64,000 bases of DNA from Strigops habroptila (lineage: Eukaryota > Chordata > Aves > Psittaciformes > Psittacidae). Below are positions 47,363-59,300 of this stretch, piece after piece. The notes beneath the pieces were generated by a model. That model saw only the letters and a program-made list of their open reading frames with translations, made no database searches and was not told the origin of the DNA. The stretch lies in NCBI RefSeq assembly GCF_004027225.2, contig NC_044278.2, forward strand, positions 99,998,743 through 100,062,742. Reading direction: 5' to 3'. The stretch's first letter is position 1; every line of letters starts with the position of its first letter. A program made the position numbers and the translations under genes.

Positions 47363-50300
47363 CTAAAAGGGAAAAAACAGGACAGTATTTGAAAAATTAT
47401 GCATTTTTTGGTAAGAAGATAACCTCATTTCTCTGAAAATAGCGAAGCTATGGCAAACAGTTCACTCATGAATCCGACAGAAAAGACATTCGAGAATCAT
47501 TACACCACCTGTTTGACAGAACTAGATTCATGGAACCACATCTCTTCAAGACCTTTCTTTCAAGATGAATTTCTCATTTCAAGATGAACACTTACTGTGT
47601 TCTTAGAAGGGAAAAATCGTATACTGAAACTACTTATGCCTTAATAAACAAAACAAATTAACATTATCTCCAAATATTGTAACCTCTGCTTCAGGCAGGC
47701 ACCTGGCCCTGGGGAGAATTTTTACCAAGATAGCAAGTGTATTAAAATCACTTCCTTCCTGTCTTGACAGTGTCAAGCACAAAGAGAAACAACATCAATA
47801 AATAACAAGGGCTTATATAAAATTTAAGTATATCTGTTTGTATTTATGCACATATATGTATGTGCAGACACACACAAGATACTTTATAGCAATACTTCAG
47901 TCATTACAAAACCCAAACCCGCATTATTTTAGATCCAAGACAGCAACAAAACCACTGCGAATCCATCTCTATTAAAATGGTCAGGATTAAGTGAGGAGTA
48001 TTTCTATACCATCTCAAATTTATGAAGAGGGAGCAGATAGAGAACATCCACCTTTGGCCTGATGTCAATAGTCCTCAAACAGGGCAATGCAGGATCCACT
48101 AACCTATCTTAAGAAAGGAAGGCTAAACAGGGGAAGTTTAGATTAGATATAAGGAAGAAATTCTTTACTGTGAGGGTGGTGAGGCACTGGAATGGGTTGC
48201 CCAAGGAAGTTGTGAATGTTCCATCCCTGGCAATGTTCAAGGCCAGGTTGGGCAACATGGTTTAGTGCGAGGTGTCCCTGCCCATGGCAGGGGGGTTAGA
48301 ACTAGGTGATCTTAAGGTCCTTTCCAACCCTAACTATTCTATGATTCTATGATTCTAAGGCTAGAGAAACATCTACTTAAAACTGTCAGAAAGCAGAAAT
48401 CAAGTAATGTGAAAAGAAACTTATTCTCTTATAATTATGTCTGATGGCAAAGTACACCTAGAGTCAGTTGCAAACATTAGCTTTAATCTTTGTTCTGCTC
48501 TAGTTGTCTTCAGGATTCGTTCATCCTGCCTAAAATAACAATATGCACATCCATTTGCTTTTTGTCTCCCAAGATGACTTCCGTCTTTAAAGAGGCCTGC
48601 TGGTCTAGCATCCTTCAGCAAACCTCTCCCCTAGGACATACGGCACCAGCCCTCAGTGGGTAAAACCCATCCCAGGGAGCGCGAGCGACCAGGAGCGCGG
48701 CGAACAGGGCGGGCAAACAGGGCGTGGCACGTCAGTCAGGGTGTGGCGCAGCAGTTTGCGTGGCAGTTCGCGCAGGCAGGGCGAGCGGGCAGCGAGCGGG
48801 ATGGTGAGCACTCGCCTCAGGACCAGGGCCCGCTCTGGGAGCTCTGCCCCGGCGGTGGCCAGCGTAGGCACCCAGACAGAGCCGATGAGAGGGGAGGCTG
48901 CGATGCAGACCTCGGAGTGTAGAAAGTGCCTCGACTGGTCTCGTGAGGCGGGGGTGCACGATGGACAGGGCTGCACTCGGTGCGCCCTGGTGGAGGTCCT
49001 CCTGCAGCAGGTGGCTGAGCTGCGGGAGGCTGTTGGAGAGCTAAAAGATGCCAGGGAAGCTGAGAGGAAGCTGGGCTGCTTGCTCCAGGCCCAAACTGCG
49101 CAGGGGCTGCAAACGTCTAGCACTGCTCATATAGGAAAGAAGGAGGGCAGCAACCCAGGAAGCTGGGAATTAGTCACAAGAAAAACGAACAAAAAAAGGA
49201 GGAAGAGGACAATTAACAACAAGGGGCTTCCTCCTAAATCTGATGTCCCCACCCAGAACCGCTTCACGGTTCTGCAGGGGGCTAATGAGAAAGCACCCAC
49301 CACACCTAATGAGCACCCTGCTGATGCACCAGTAAAGAGGATCGCTACTGGTGCCTCCAGGAAAAAGAGGAGGGTCATAGTAGTAGGGGACTCTACTTTG
49401 AAAGGCACAGAGGCACTCATCTGCCGGCCTGATCCAGTCTTGAGGGAGGTGTGTTGCCTGCTGGGGGCTCGGATCAGGGATGTTGCTGAGAGGCTGCCTG
49501 CTCTAGTAATTCCTGCTGACTATTACCCCCTCCTAGTGGTCCATGTGGGTGCTAGAGATATAGATAGCAGTAGCCTGGAAAACATTAAGAAGGACTACAG
49601 AGCCTTGGGAGAGGTGGTTAGAGGCTCTGGAGCTCAGATAGTTTTTTCATCAATTCTCCAGGGCGAAGGGGAGGACCTTAAAAAAGCTAGGCATGTCTGG
49701 CAGGTTAATAAATGGTTAGAATGCTGGTGCCATAGTCAGGGGTTTGGCTATTTAGAACATGGGGCTCCATTTGGGAGGCCAGATCTACTGGAGGCTGGTG
49801 GAGCTGGTCTGACAAAGAAGGGGAAGAGGTGTTTTGGTAGGAGGCTTGCCAGGCTGGTCAAGAAAGCTTTAAACTAGATGTGTTGGGGGAGGGGAGCATT
49901 GATCCATCCCAACATTCCTGGTCAGTTGCCAGCACCTGTAATAAGTGCTTGGAGCGATGTAGAGATGTTCCAGCTGCCCCAGCCATTGAGTCGGCTGCAT
50001 TTGGAGCTCGGCTAAGGTGCCTCTATACAAACGCCCGTAGTATGGGGAATAAGCAAGAGGAATTAGAGATGTGTGCAAGGCTACGGGAATATGATGTCAT
50101 TGGTATCACAGAAACATGGTGGGATGGCTCCTATGACTGGAATGTCGGAATGGAAGGTTACAGGCTGTTTAGAAAAGACAGGCCAGGCAGACGGGGAGGG
50201 GGCGTTGCTATCTATGTCAGTGATAGGCTAGAGAGTATGGAACTCTGTCTGGGGATGGGTGATGAGGTAACAGAGTGTTTGTGGGTCAGGATCAAAGGGA

Positions 50301-53300
50301 AAACAGCAATGGGGGACATTACGGTGGGGATCTGTTACAGGCCGCCTGATCAAGAGGACTCTGTGGATGAAGCGCTCTACAGACAGATAGGAGCAGCCTC
50401 ACGCTCGCAGGCCCTGGTCCTCATGGGGGACTTCAACCATCCTGACATCTGTTGGAGGGACGGTACGGCCCGGCACAAGCAATCCAGGAGGTTCCTCGAT
50501 TGTGTGGAAGACAACTTCCTCTTTCAAGCAATAGAGGAGCCGACAAGGAGAGGTGCCATGCTGGACCTTGTGCTCACCAGCAGGGAGGGACTGGTTGGAA
50601 ATGTAACGCTCCAGGGCAGCCTTGGCTCTAGTGATCACGAGATGGTTGAGTTTGAGATCCTCAGGACAGTGAGAAGAGCATGCAGCAAGCTCACTGCCCT
50701 GGACTTCAAGAAAGCAGACTTTGGCCTCTTCAGGAACCTCCTTAGTAAGGTTTCATGGGATACAGTCCTAGAGGGCAGGGGGGCCCAAGACTGCTGGTCG
50801 GTATTCAAGGATCACCTGCTACGTGCTCAAGAGTGTTGCATCCCGACTAGAAGAAAGTGCAGCAGGAGGGCCAGGAGACCTCCATGGATGGACAAGGAGC
50901 TGCTGAGGAAACTTAGAGGGAAAAAAGAAGCTTATAGAAGGTGGAAGCGAGGACAGGCCACCTGGGAAGAATATAGGAGCACTGCCTGAGAAGCTAGGGA
51001 CCAGGTTAGGAAAGCTAAGGCCCAGCTAGAATTAAGTTTGGCAAGGGATGTAAAAGATAACAGGAAAGGATTCTATAGATACGTAGCAAATAAAAGAGAG
51101 ACTAGGGACAACATGGGCCCTCTCCAGAAGCTATCAGGAGAACTGGCTACCATGGATTTGGAGAAGGCTGAGGTTCTTAATGACTTCTTTGCCTCAGTCT
51201 TCACCAGCAAATGCTCTGACCACACCACAAAAGTCTTGGAAAGCAAATGCAGGGACTGTGAGAATGAAGACCTTAGGCCCACTGTAGGAGAGGATCAGGT
51301 TCGAGACCATCTTAAGAATCTGAACGTGCACAAGTCCATGGGACCTGATGAAATCCATCCACGGGTCCTGAAGGAGCTGGCGAATGAAATTGCTAAGCCA
51401 CTGTCCATCATATTCGAAAAATCCTGGCAGTCAGGTGAAGTTCCCGATGACTGGAAGAAGGGCGATATAACCCCCATTTTCAAGAAGGGGAAGGTGGAAG
51501 ACCCGGGAAACTACAGACCAGTCAGCCTCACCTCTGTGCCTGGCAAAATCTTGGAACAGTTTCTCCTGGAAAGCATGCTAAGGCACATGAAAAACAACGA
51601 GGTGGTTGGTGACAGCCAACATGGCTTCACTAAGGGGAAATCCTGCCTGACCAATTTGGTGGCCTTCTATGATGGAGCCACGGAACTGATGGACAGGGGC
51701 AGAGCAGTTGATGTCATCTACCTGGACTTGTGCAAAGCGTTCGACACTGTCCCGCACGACATCCTTGTCTCTAAATTGGAGAGACATCAATTTGATAGAT
51801 GGACCACTCGGTGGATAAAAAACTGGCTCGATGGCCGCACGCAAAGAGTTGTGGTAAATGGCTCGATGTCCAGTTGGAAACCTGTAACGAGTGGTGTCCC
51901 TCAGGGATCGGTGTTGGGACCGGTCCTGTTCAACATCTTTGTCGGCGACATGGACAGTGGGATGGAGTGCGCCCTCAGCAAGTTTGCCGACGACACCAAG
52001 CTGTGTGGTTCAGTTGATACGCTGGAGGGAAGGGATGCCATCCAGAGGGACCTTGACACGCTTGTGAGGTGGGCTGATGCCAACCTTATGAAGTTTAACC
52101 AAGCCAAGTGTAAGGTCCTACACCTGGGTAGGGGCAATCCCAGGCACTGCTACAGGTTGGGCAGAGAAGAGATTCAGAGCAGCCCTGCAGAAAAGGACTT
52201 GGGGGTGTTGGTTGACGAGAAGCTTAACATGAGCCGGCAGTGTGCGCTTGCAGCCCAGAAAGCCAACCATATCCTGGGCTGCATCAAAAGAAGCATGACC
52301 AGCAGGTCAAAGGAGGTGATTCTGCCCCTCTACTCTGCTCTCGTGAGACCTCACTTGGGGTACTGTGTACAGTTCTGGTGTCCTCAACATAAAAAGGACA
52401 TGGAGCTGTTGGAGCGAGTCCAGAGGAGGGCCACAAGGATGATAAGAGGGCTGGAGCACCTCCCATATGAAGACAGGCTGAGAGAGTTGGGGCTGTTCAG
52501 CCTGGAGAAGAGAAGGCTGTATGGAGACCTCATAGCAGCCTTCCAGTATCTGAAGGGGGTCTACAGGGATGCTGGGGAGGGACTCTTCCTTAGGGACTGT
52601 AGTGGTAGGACAAGGGGTAATGGCTTCAAACTTAAACAGGGGAAGTTTAGATTAGATATAAGGAAGAAGTTCTTTACAGTGAGGGTGGTGAAGCACTGGA
52701 ATGGGTTGCCCAGGGAGGTTGTGGATGCTCCATCCCTGGCGGTGTTCAAGGCCCGGTTGGACAGAGCCTTGAGCCACGTGGTTTAGGGCAAGGTGTCCCT
52801 GCCCATGGCAGGGGGGTTGGAACTAGATGATCTTAAGGTCCTTTCCAACCCTTACGATTCTATGATTCTATCATTCTATAGCAAATATTGAACTTACAGC
52901 AACAAAACTTTTACAAAAGAAAACAAACCACATCACAATTAGCCCATAAAATATGTCTGTGCTTCAATAAAGACACTGGCCAGAGAAGTCTTCAGGGGGA
53001 CAAAGCACATCCTCCTTGGTTTTTACGCCTGAACCTAACTAAACAGTCTGGTATATCAACTGAGGATCATAAGAAGTGAATGCTATGTATCAGTGTTTGC
53101 AAGAACAAGGTCTTCAGTTACTGCTTGATCCAGTTACACATGATAAACTGGACTATTTTGGTTACTCCAGTGGAAAGAAACAACAAGAAAAAATTATCTT
53201 TTGGTCACTCATGTCTATTTGCTAATACACAGATTTTCATCAATATTTGGATAATTTGTGATGTTTTGGTGTGTTTTGTTTTTTAACTCAAATTGAGACT

Positions 53301-56300
53301 GTCATAGCCTTAGTATTTATAACACATGAAGAGCTAGATAGCTGAATTACCTTCATTATAATCTCAGGAGGAATGCAGTGTGTCAGGAGTTCATAAAGCC
53401 GTCCACGGACCTCTAAAAGCCTGTTTGAAAGACACCACAAGATAACAGAAGTATGTCCCCAAAGTGTACTAATAGTTTTTTACTATTTGTGAAATATGCT
53501 ACACGAAATAAAAAAAAAAATTAAAAAAAAAAAGGAAAAGGAAAAGAAAAGTCAGCTGAAGAAAAGTGGCTTTTTCTGTCTTTCTGTGTTATCTTTGTGT
53601 GTTATTTTAAACTCCAAAGAATTGCACAAGACAGTCGGCTTCAATTCAACTGCTACATATCACCTTCTATTCAAAACAGTAAGATAAGTTACATACACTC
53701 TAGTTACAATAATCTCAGTTAATTGAGAAGCTACAAAGCTATTAGAATTTGTCTCTGGCTTGTCTCCCTTTAATTCCTCTTACTATCTAAATTATTATTC
53801 ATGCTTAAGATTAGTGAGAAGACATTACAAAATTGATTAGAGCCACAAGATTGGTTTACACTGTTTTTCAATCTTCATTGGTTACAAGAGGGGGTAAGAT
53901 GATTAGGTGGTAGAAAGTGACAGAGTCATCAGTTCTCAACTTTTGGTATCAGGAGGTCAAAGGCTACAAGCATTTAAATTAAATACAAGAATTTAAGTGA
54001 CATCTTATGTAATGTATGGAACAGACTGAAAGGATCAGGCTGTGTATATGACAACAAAATGGATACAGGGGGCACCTGCTAATGTGCTTAACAAAGCGAT
54101 GATTTCTCATTGCCAGTTCTTTTACAAAGCTGCATTATGCTAACAATGGTGAAACAGAAGCCTTAAATAAAATAAAAAACAAAACAAACCCCAACAAACC
54201 GACACCCACCCCCCAAAAAAGATGATGACAGACAGCACAAAATGCAACTAAGCTTATGCTCTCTTTTGATTACAAAGCTTCAGAGAAAACCAACAATTTC
54301 TTCAGTTCCCAAAGATCACTCAGCCACCTCTGGTAATTTTAAAGCTCGCTTCCTTTGGCTGTAAAGTACCAGCTCCAGTAGAAATGCCAGAAGATTGCAT
54401 ATAACTGAAGTAAAGATGTCACATTTTTAAATACAACAAATACAACTTTTTTTTAGGTCCAAGAGTACACCAAAACATAATATATAGCTGCAAGTAAGTG
54501 TATTCACCTACCTTTGTGGTGTCTGTTGACTAACAATAGCATTTGCAGTTTCTCTCAAATAAACTTCCCAGTCCATCTCAGGAATGTCCTGATCAGCAGT
54601 AAAAGGATACCTATGTAACAATAATATTTTTAAAGAATTAAAATCAAAGCAAACTGCCACCTATTCTAACAAGGCCCCAGAAGTAAGTTCATTTATGTGT
54701 TTCAGAGTATAATTTACACTATTTTTTAGCAGTGACTTACTGTTGTACCCTGCAGGACTCGCACATAAGTAGTGCTTTCCGAAGATTCCTGCCAGATTTC
54801 TCTGCAAGCCTTTGAGCCAGTTCGTGCGGAAGAGTCAGGCCTTCTTTCTTACACACAGTGGACAAGACATGGCAGATCTAGATGGAAAACAGATAGCAGG
54901 GAGTGCAACACTTAGCAAACAGTTCAGCACCTATTCATTCTCCTGTGTGAAACATTTCTGGACCAGAGATGAACCAGCCTTTTTTAAGATATGCTTGACA
55001 AGTCACCCACCACAAAGGAAAACTAGGTCACTTTATGGAAGTAAAATATTTCCCAAGTCCACAGCAAGAACTTATCTAGTAAGAAGTTTTAACTTATTTT
55101 TGCTTCAGTGTCAACATACATCTTCAATGCTGGGAGCAGGCACTCGTACAGCCAGGCATCTGCTCTGAATAGGTCCTATAATTTTTGACATAGAGTTGCA
55201 GCACAGGATCAACCTGCAGGTCGCCATGTACTTCTCCATTGTTCTTCGCAAAGCATGCTGAGCATCTTTAGTGAGTTTGTCGACTTCTGTTAACAGCACC
55301 ACTGAAAAAGGATTAACAATAGTTGGGGTTTTATTTTAATCTCAAATCTTTCCAAAGAAATGAACACTTTGACATACTAGCAATAATACCAAAATAAATG
55401 ATACAAGCAGAAAAAGGCAGCATGGTTCCATGGGCAGGAAAATAAAGATTAAGACAACCTGTGTGCCTTTTTGTCTGTATAATCTTCTGCTCATTCACAC
55501 CCTATATTCATGTCCTGAAAGTCAATTTCTTCAGAATAGGGCCTGCAACACTTCAGTGCTGAGAAATAATCCAGGTACGTGTAAAAGCAATTAGTAAGGT
55601 AACTTTTTAAACGATTAAGAAATGCAAAAGAATTAATGGCATAAGGACATAACAAAAAGCAAAAACTTCTTGAAGACTCCCCTGAATACATTTTATATTT
55701 AAAAGCCAATGTCTTAGCTTAACAAAGGAGTAGTAGAAAGCTGCCTTGTTATCGTAGCTGCAGCACCTTTCCATGGTCTTTTAAAGAAAAAAAGAAAAAC
55801 GTATTTCAAAAATGCTTCAGAACAATGAGAAGACACCAAGTATGAAGTGGCTAACCTAACCAGCTACCTTCTGCAGGTTCCTCCATAGGCAGCTCCTAGA
55901 TAGCTCATTTCAGTACTCTGAACGGTCAAGTGAGAACAGCCTGGAGGAACAAGTCCACCCATTTCTCTTTTGGTTATATATGCACCACAAGGGGACTAGC
56001 CAGCTTACCAGATACTTTGAGGTGCATTGTATGACTGCAGCTCTAAGGATATATACATCAATAATTGCTAGCCTGTGCCAGAAATAGTGTGGCCAGCAGG
56101 ACTAGGGCAATGATCATCCCGTGTACTTGGCACTGGTGAGGCTGTGTTCACTTCTGGACCCCTCACTACAAGAACGACATTGAAGTGCTGGAGTGGATCC
56201 AGAAAAGAGCAATGAAGCTGATGAAGGGTCTGGAGAACAAGTCTTATGAGGAACGGCTGAGGGGCTGGGGTTGTTTAGCGTGGAGAAGAGAAGGTGGCTC

Positions 56301-59300
56301 AAGAGGGACCTTATCACTCTCTACAACTACCTGAAAGGAGGATGGAGAGAGGAGGTGGCTGGTCTCTTCTCCCCAGTAACAAGTGACAGGACAAGAGGAA
56401 ATGGCCTCAAACTGTGCTAGGGGAGGTTTAGACTGGATATTAGGAAAACCGACTTCACCAAAAGGGTGATCAAGCATTGGAATAGGCTGCCCAGGGAAGT
56501 GGTGGAATCACCATCCCTAGAAGTGTTCAAAATCCGTGTAGATGAGGCCTTTGGTGACATGGTTTAGCGGTAGATTTGGCAGTCCTGGGGTAATTGTTGG
56601 ACTTGATGATCTTAAAGTTCTTTTCCAACCTAGCTGGTTCTATGATTCTACAATTCTGTGACTCTGTAACTGGTAGAGCAAATCAGTGTCTAGCAGCTTA
56701 GGTGAAATGTAATATTTCCTGAGAACACTGAGAAAACCAACACAAGTATTATAATTTTAAAATAATTTCTGCTCTACTCTGTCAAGATTTCCTCTCTCCT
56801 TCAGTCTCTTGTTATATAGTTCCAATATTGCTTTTAATTTAGTCATGGGGAAGTAAAACAAGCCAGTTGTAGCAACGTGTCTTGGAAAACTCAATGAAAA
56901 CCTTCTTCATTTTCTTGCCCCTTGTTCTGTACACTGTGGATAAAAAGCTTCTAAAATTTCTGTCTAAGATGGGTCATCTCCCAAGACAGAAACACCTAAT
57001 GTAGACAGCACCATTTGCCATAAGGTTATTCTGCTGCTCAACTCAGTATTAAGCCTCACTAGCTCATAACTCAACTATTACTGTAGATCATTAAGCTAAC
57101 TTACAGTACATTTCAGTGGTAGATTTGGGAAAAAGACAGCAGGGATCCATGCTCCCTCTGCCTAGTCACAGCCTTCAACTAAACCCTGTCCTCCTAAGAA
57201 ACCAACACAAGAGACAACTCAAACTGAATATTTAACCACTGAAGATACTCTTACAGTGCAAATAAAATGGGAGGTTGTTTAATTTGGGAAAAGTTTCATG
57301 TGTGCCTTCATGCATATATGGATACAAACAAAAAAGCTGAAATACCTGAAAAACAAGTTTAAAAAATACTTTGACTGGTTTTAACTGTTTTTACTCACCT
57401 TTAAAATCTCGCTGAGTGCTCGTCTCAAGCTGTTGGGATTGTGCTACTGTCTTCAAGAGTTCCTGAATCACCACACGATCATTGTTTCCCGCATCACTGT
57501 ACCAGGAGTTTAAATAAAACTTGTTTTAAAACAACAACTTTATATTGCATATAAAATATACCCTCATAAGCAGCCCCTTGAACAACCCCTTGAAGACTGA
57601 ACAAGAATGCTGAAAGCATTCAGAAGTTGTTGAGGTTAGAATTAAGCTCAACACACATACTTTGTTGAAAGTTACCTTCCCAATAATAAAAACAATCTAA
57701 GCTTACACAGGCACAGCTGGATTAGTAGCACTGTATTGGGAAGTAGTGAAACCATTGTCAAATGTTTTATTAACTCACTAAAATAGATCTTATTTTTCTG
57801 GTATGAGAAATCTAAACTTTTTTTACCTATAGTTTGGTCAAAGACACGCAATGTGAACACTTTTACCCATTATGGGAAGAAAAATTAAGTCTAACAACGT
57901 AATAGGATGCCTGATTCAAAGCACTGATGTGAATGCATAGGGTTTTTTCCCCTGAAAACTAGATGTCATGCTATGAACAATCTATGCACCTATATAAACT
58001 TGAATGACAGACACACTGAAGTTACAAAGAGTTACTAGTAAAAGATTGATACTGAGATACTGTTAAGCACAGATGTTTAGCTTTTTTCTGTCTTAGAAGG
58101 CAGGAAAACATGGGGAAACACTAAATCACCTCCTGCCTCTTCTCCTCACTATCCGTTACAGTAGCACTGCACAGCTTTCTCAGTCCCCAGGCTAGTAGCT
58201 CAGCTTGTTTGATTTGGATTTGACAACCACGGGGGGTCTGACTTGCAAGCTAGATTATTGAAAAAGAAAAGAAAAAAGAGGGAATAAAAACCCCTCACAC
58301 TCTTTAGCATCCCCAGACTATTGCCTTCACAGAGGCAGCAGTAGCTCTGCAATATTTCACTGGCAAGAAAATGAAAAAGCATTTGTCTGCCCTGTTCTAG
58401 TCACCATTCAACCAGACCATCCCCATTCTTGCCAAGGAGAGGGCAGCAGAAGAGAAGCGTTTTAGCTCAACAGTTCACAATCTGCTGAACAGGTGACCCT
58501 GACTTTGACTGCAGAGATCTATCATTCAGCAAGGGAGCAGGCCTGTGATTACAACATGAAAAAATAAAAGCAATAAGCAAAATGAAAAAAGCAAATTCTC
58601 CTTATGAGCAAGGCCAGGTTTTGGAAATGGAAACTGATTAAAATAGTTTCCTAATATTTAAAGATAAATTATTCTCTGCGTTAACAGAGAATCCAGAGTT
58701 ATAACTTAATGGTGAAAGATAATCTGTGATATTATGTGACCACATCAAACATTCCATGAAAACAAGGACCAAAGGCAGTTACCACACGACTGTTTAATTT
58801 TTATTGTTCCTTCTTCTTTCACTACCCACTTACTCGGAAGAACCCATTTTAAAGCATCTACCCAAGCTAGTCAAGTGACCAGCAGACAATGCTTTGGAAT
58901 TCTGACATCTTCCTCCTTTGGAGGAAAAAGGACAGGTCTATCTAATAAAGTTCCATAATAAATTCGATGTCTGCAGAGACCTTCCCAGAAGTTACTTTCC
59001 TGTCCCTGTTAGCCATTTATCATGTCCTGTGTTACTCAAGATGCACAACATAATTTCACAGTATTATAATTCAATCAAACTTCACAGATCATAGCACAGC
59101 ACATGTAGGATTATAGTTGGTCAGACAGAAACATTACAATTGCCTGATGACTTAAAGCCTATGAATCAATATATTAATTCTTTACCAAAACTCAGCACTA
59201 CTGTTATATACAATTACAAATACAGCAGTCCTACACTTTCGGGACTTTTATATTTTGCGTAAAATACAATTATTTTATATTTCAAGCTAAAAGGAGTTTA

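Larger units (their letters stand above)
48640..52880 (+). mobile_element. Near full-length CR1 LINE in RFC3 intron 8, antisense
   Basis: The element has a CpG-rich 5' region (from about 48640 to 48800), an open ORF1 (48801-49877), an ORF2 frame (49880-52786) broken by one TGA at 50987-50989, a 3' UTR with CCCATGGCAGGGGGGTTGG, and the tail ATTCTATGATTCTATCATTC. Most avian CR1 copies are short 3' pieces, so retention of the 5' region and ORF1 is uncommon. The 5' boundary is estimated, and no clear target-site duplication is seen, which is usual for CR1. The element accounts for most of the 6-kb last intron of RFC3 and is transcribed in the opposite direction. It belongs to the same broad young family as the copies at 1-2616 and 18387-19857 but lacks their shared frameshift. 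Confidence 0.95.
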
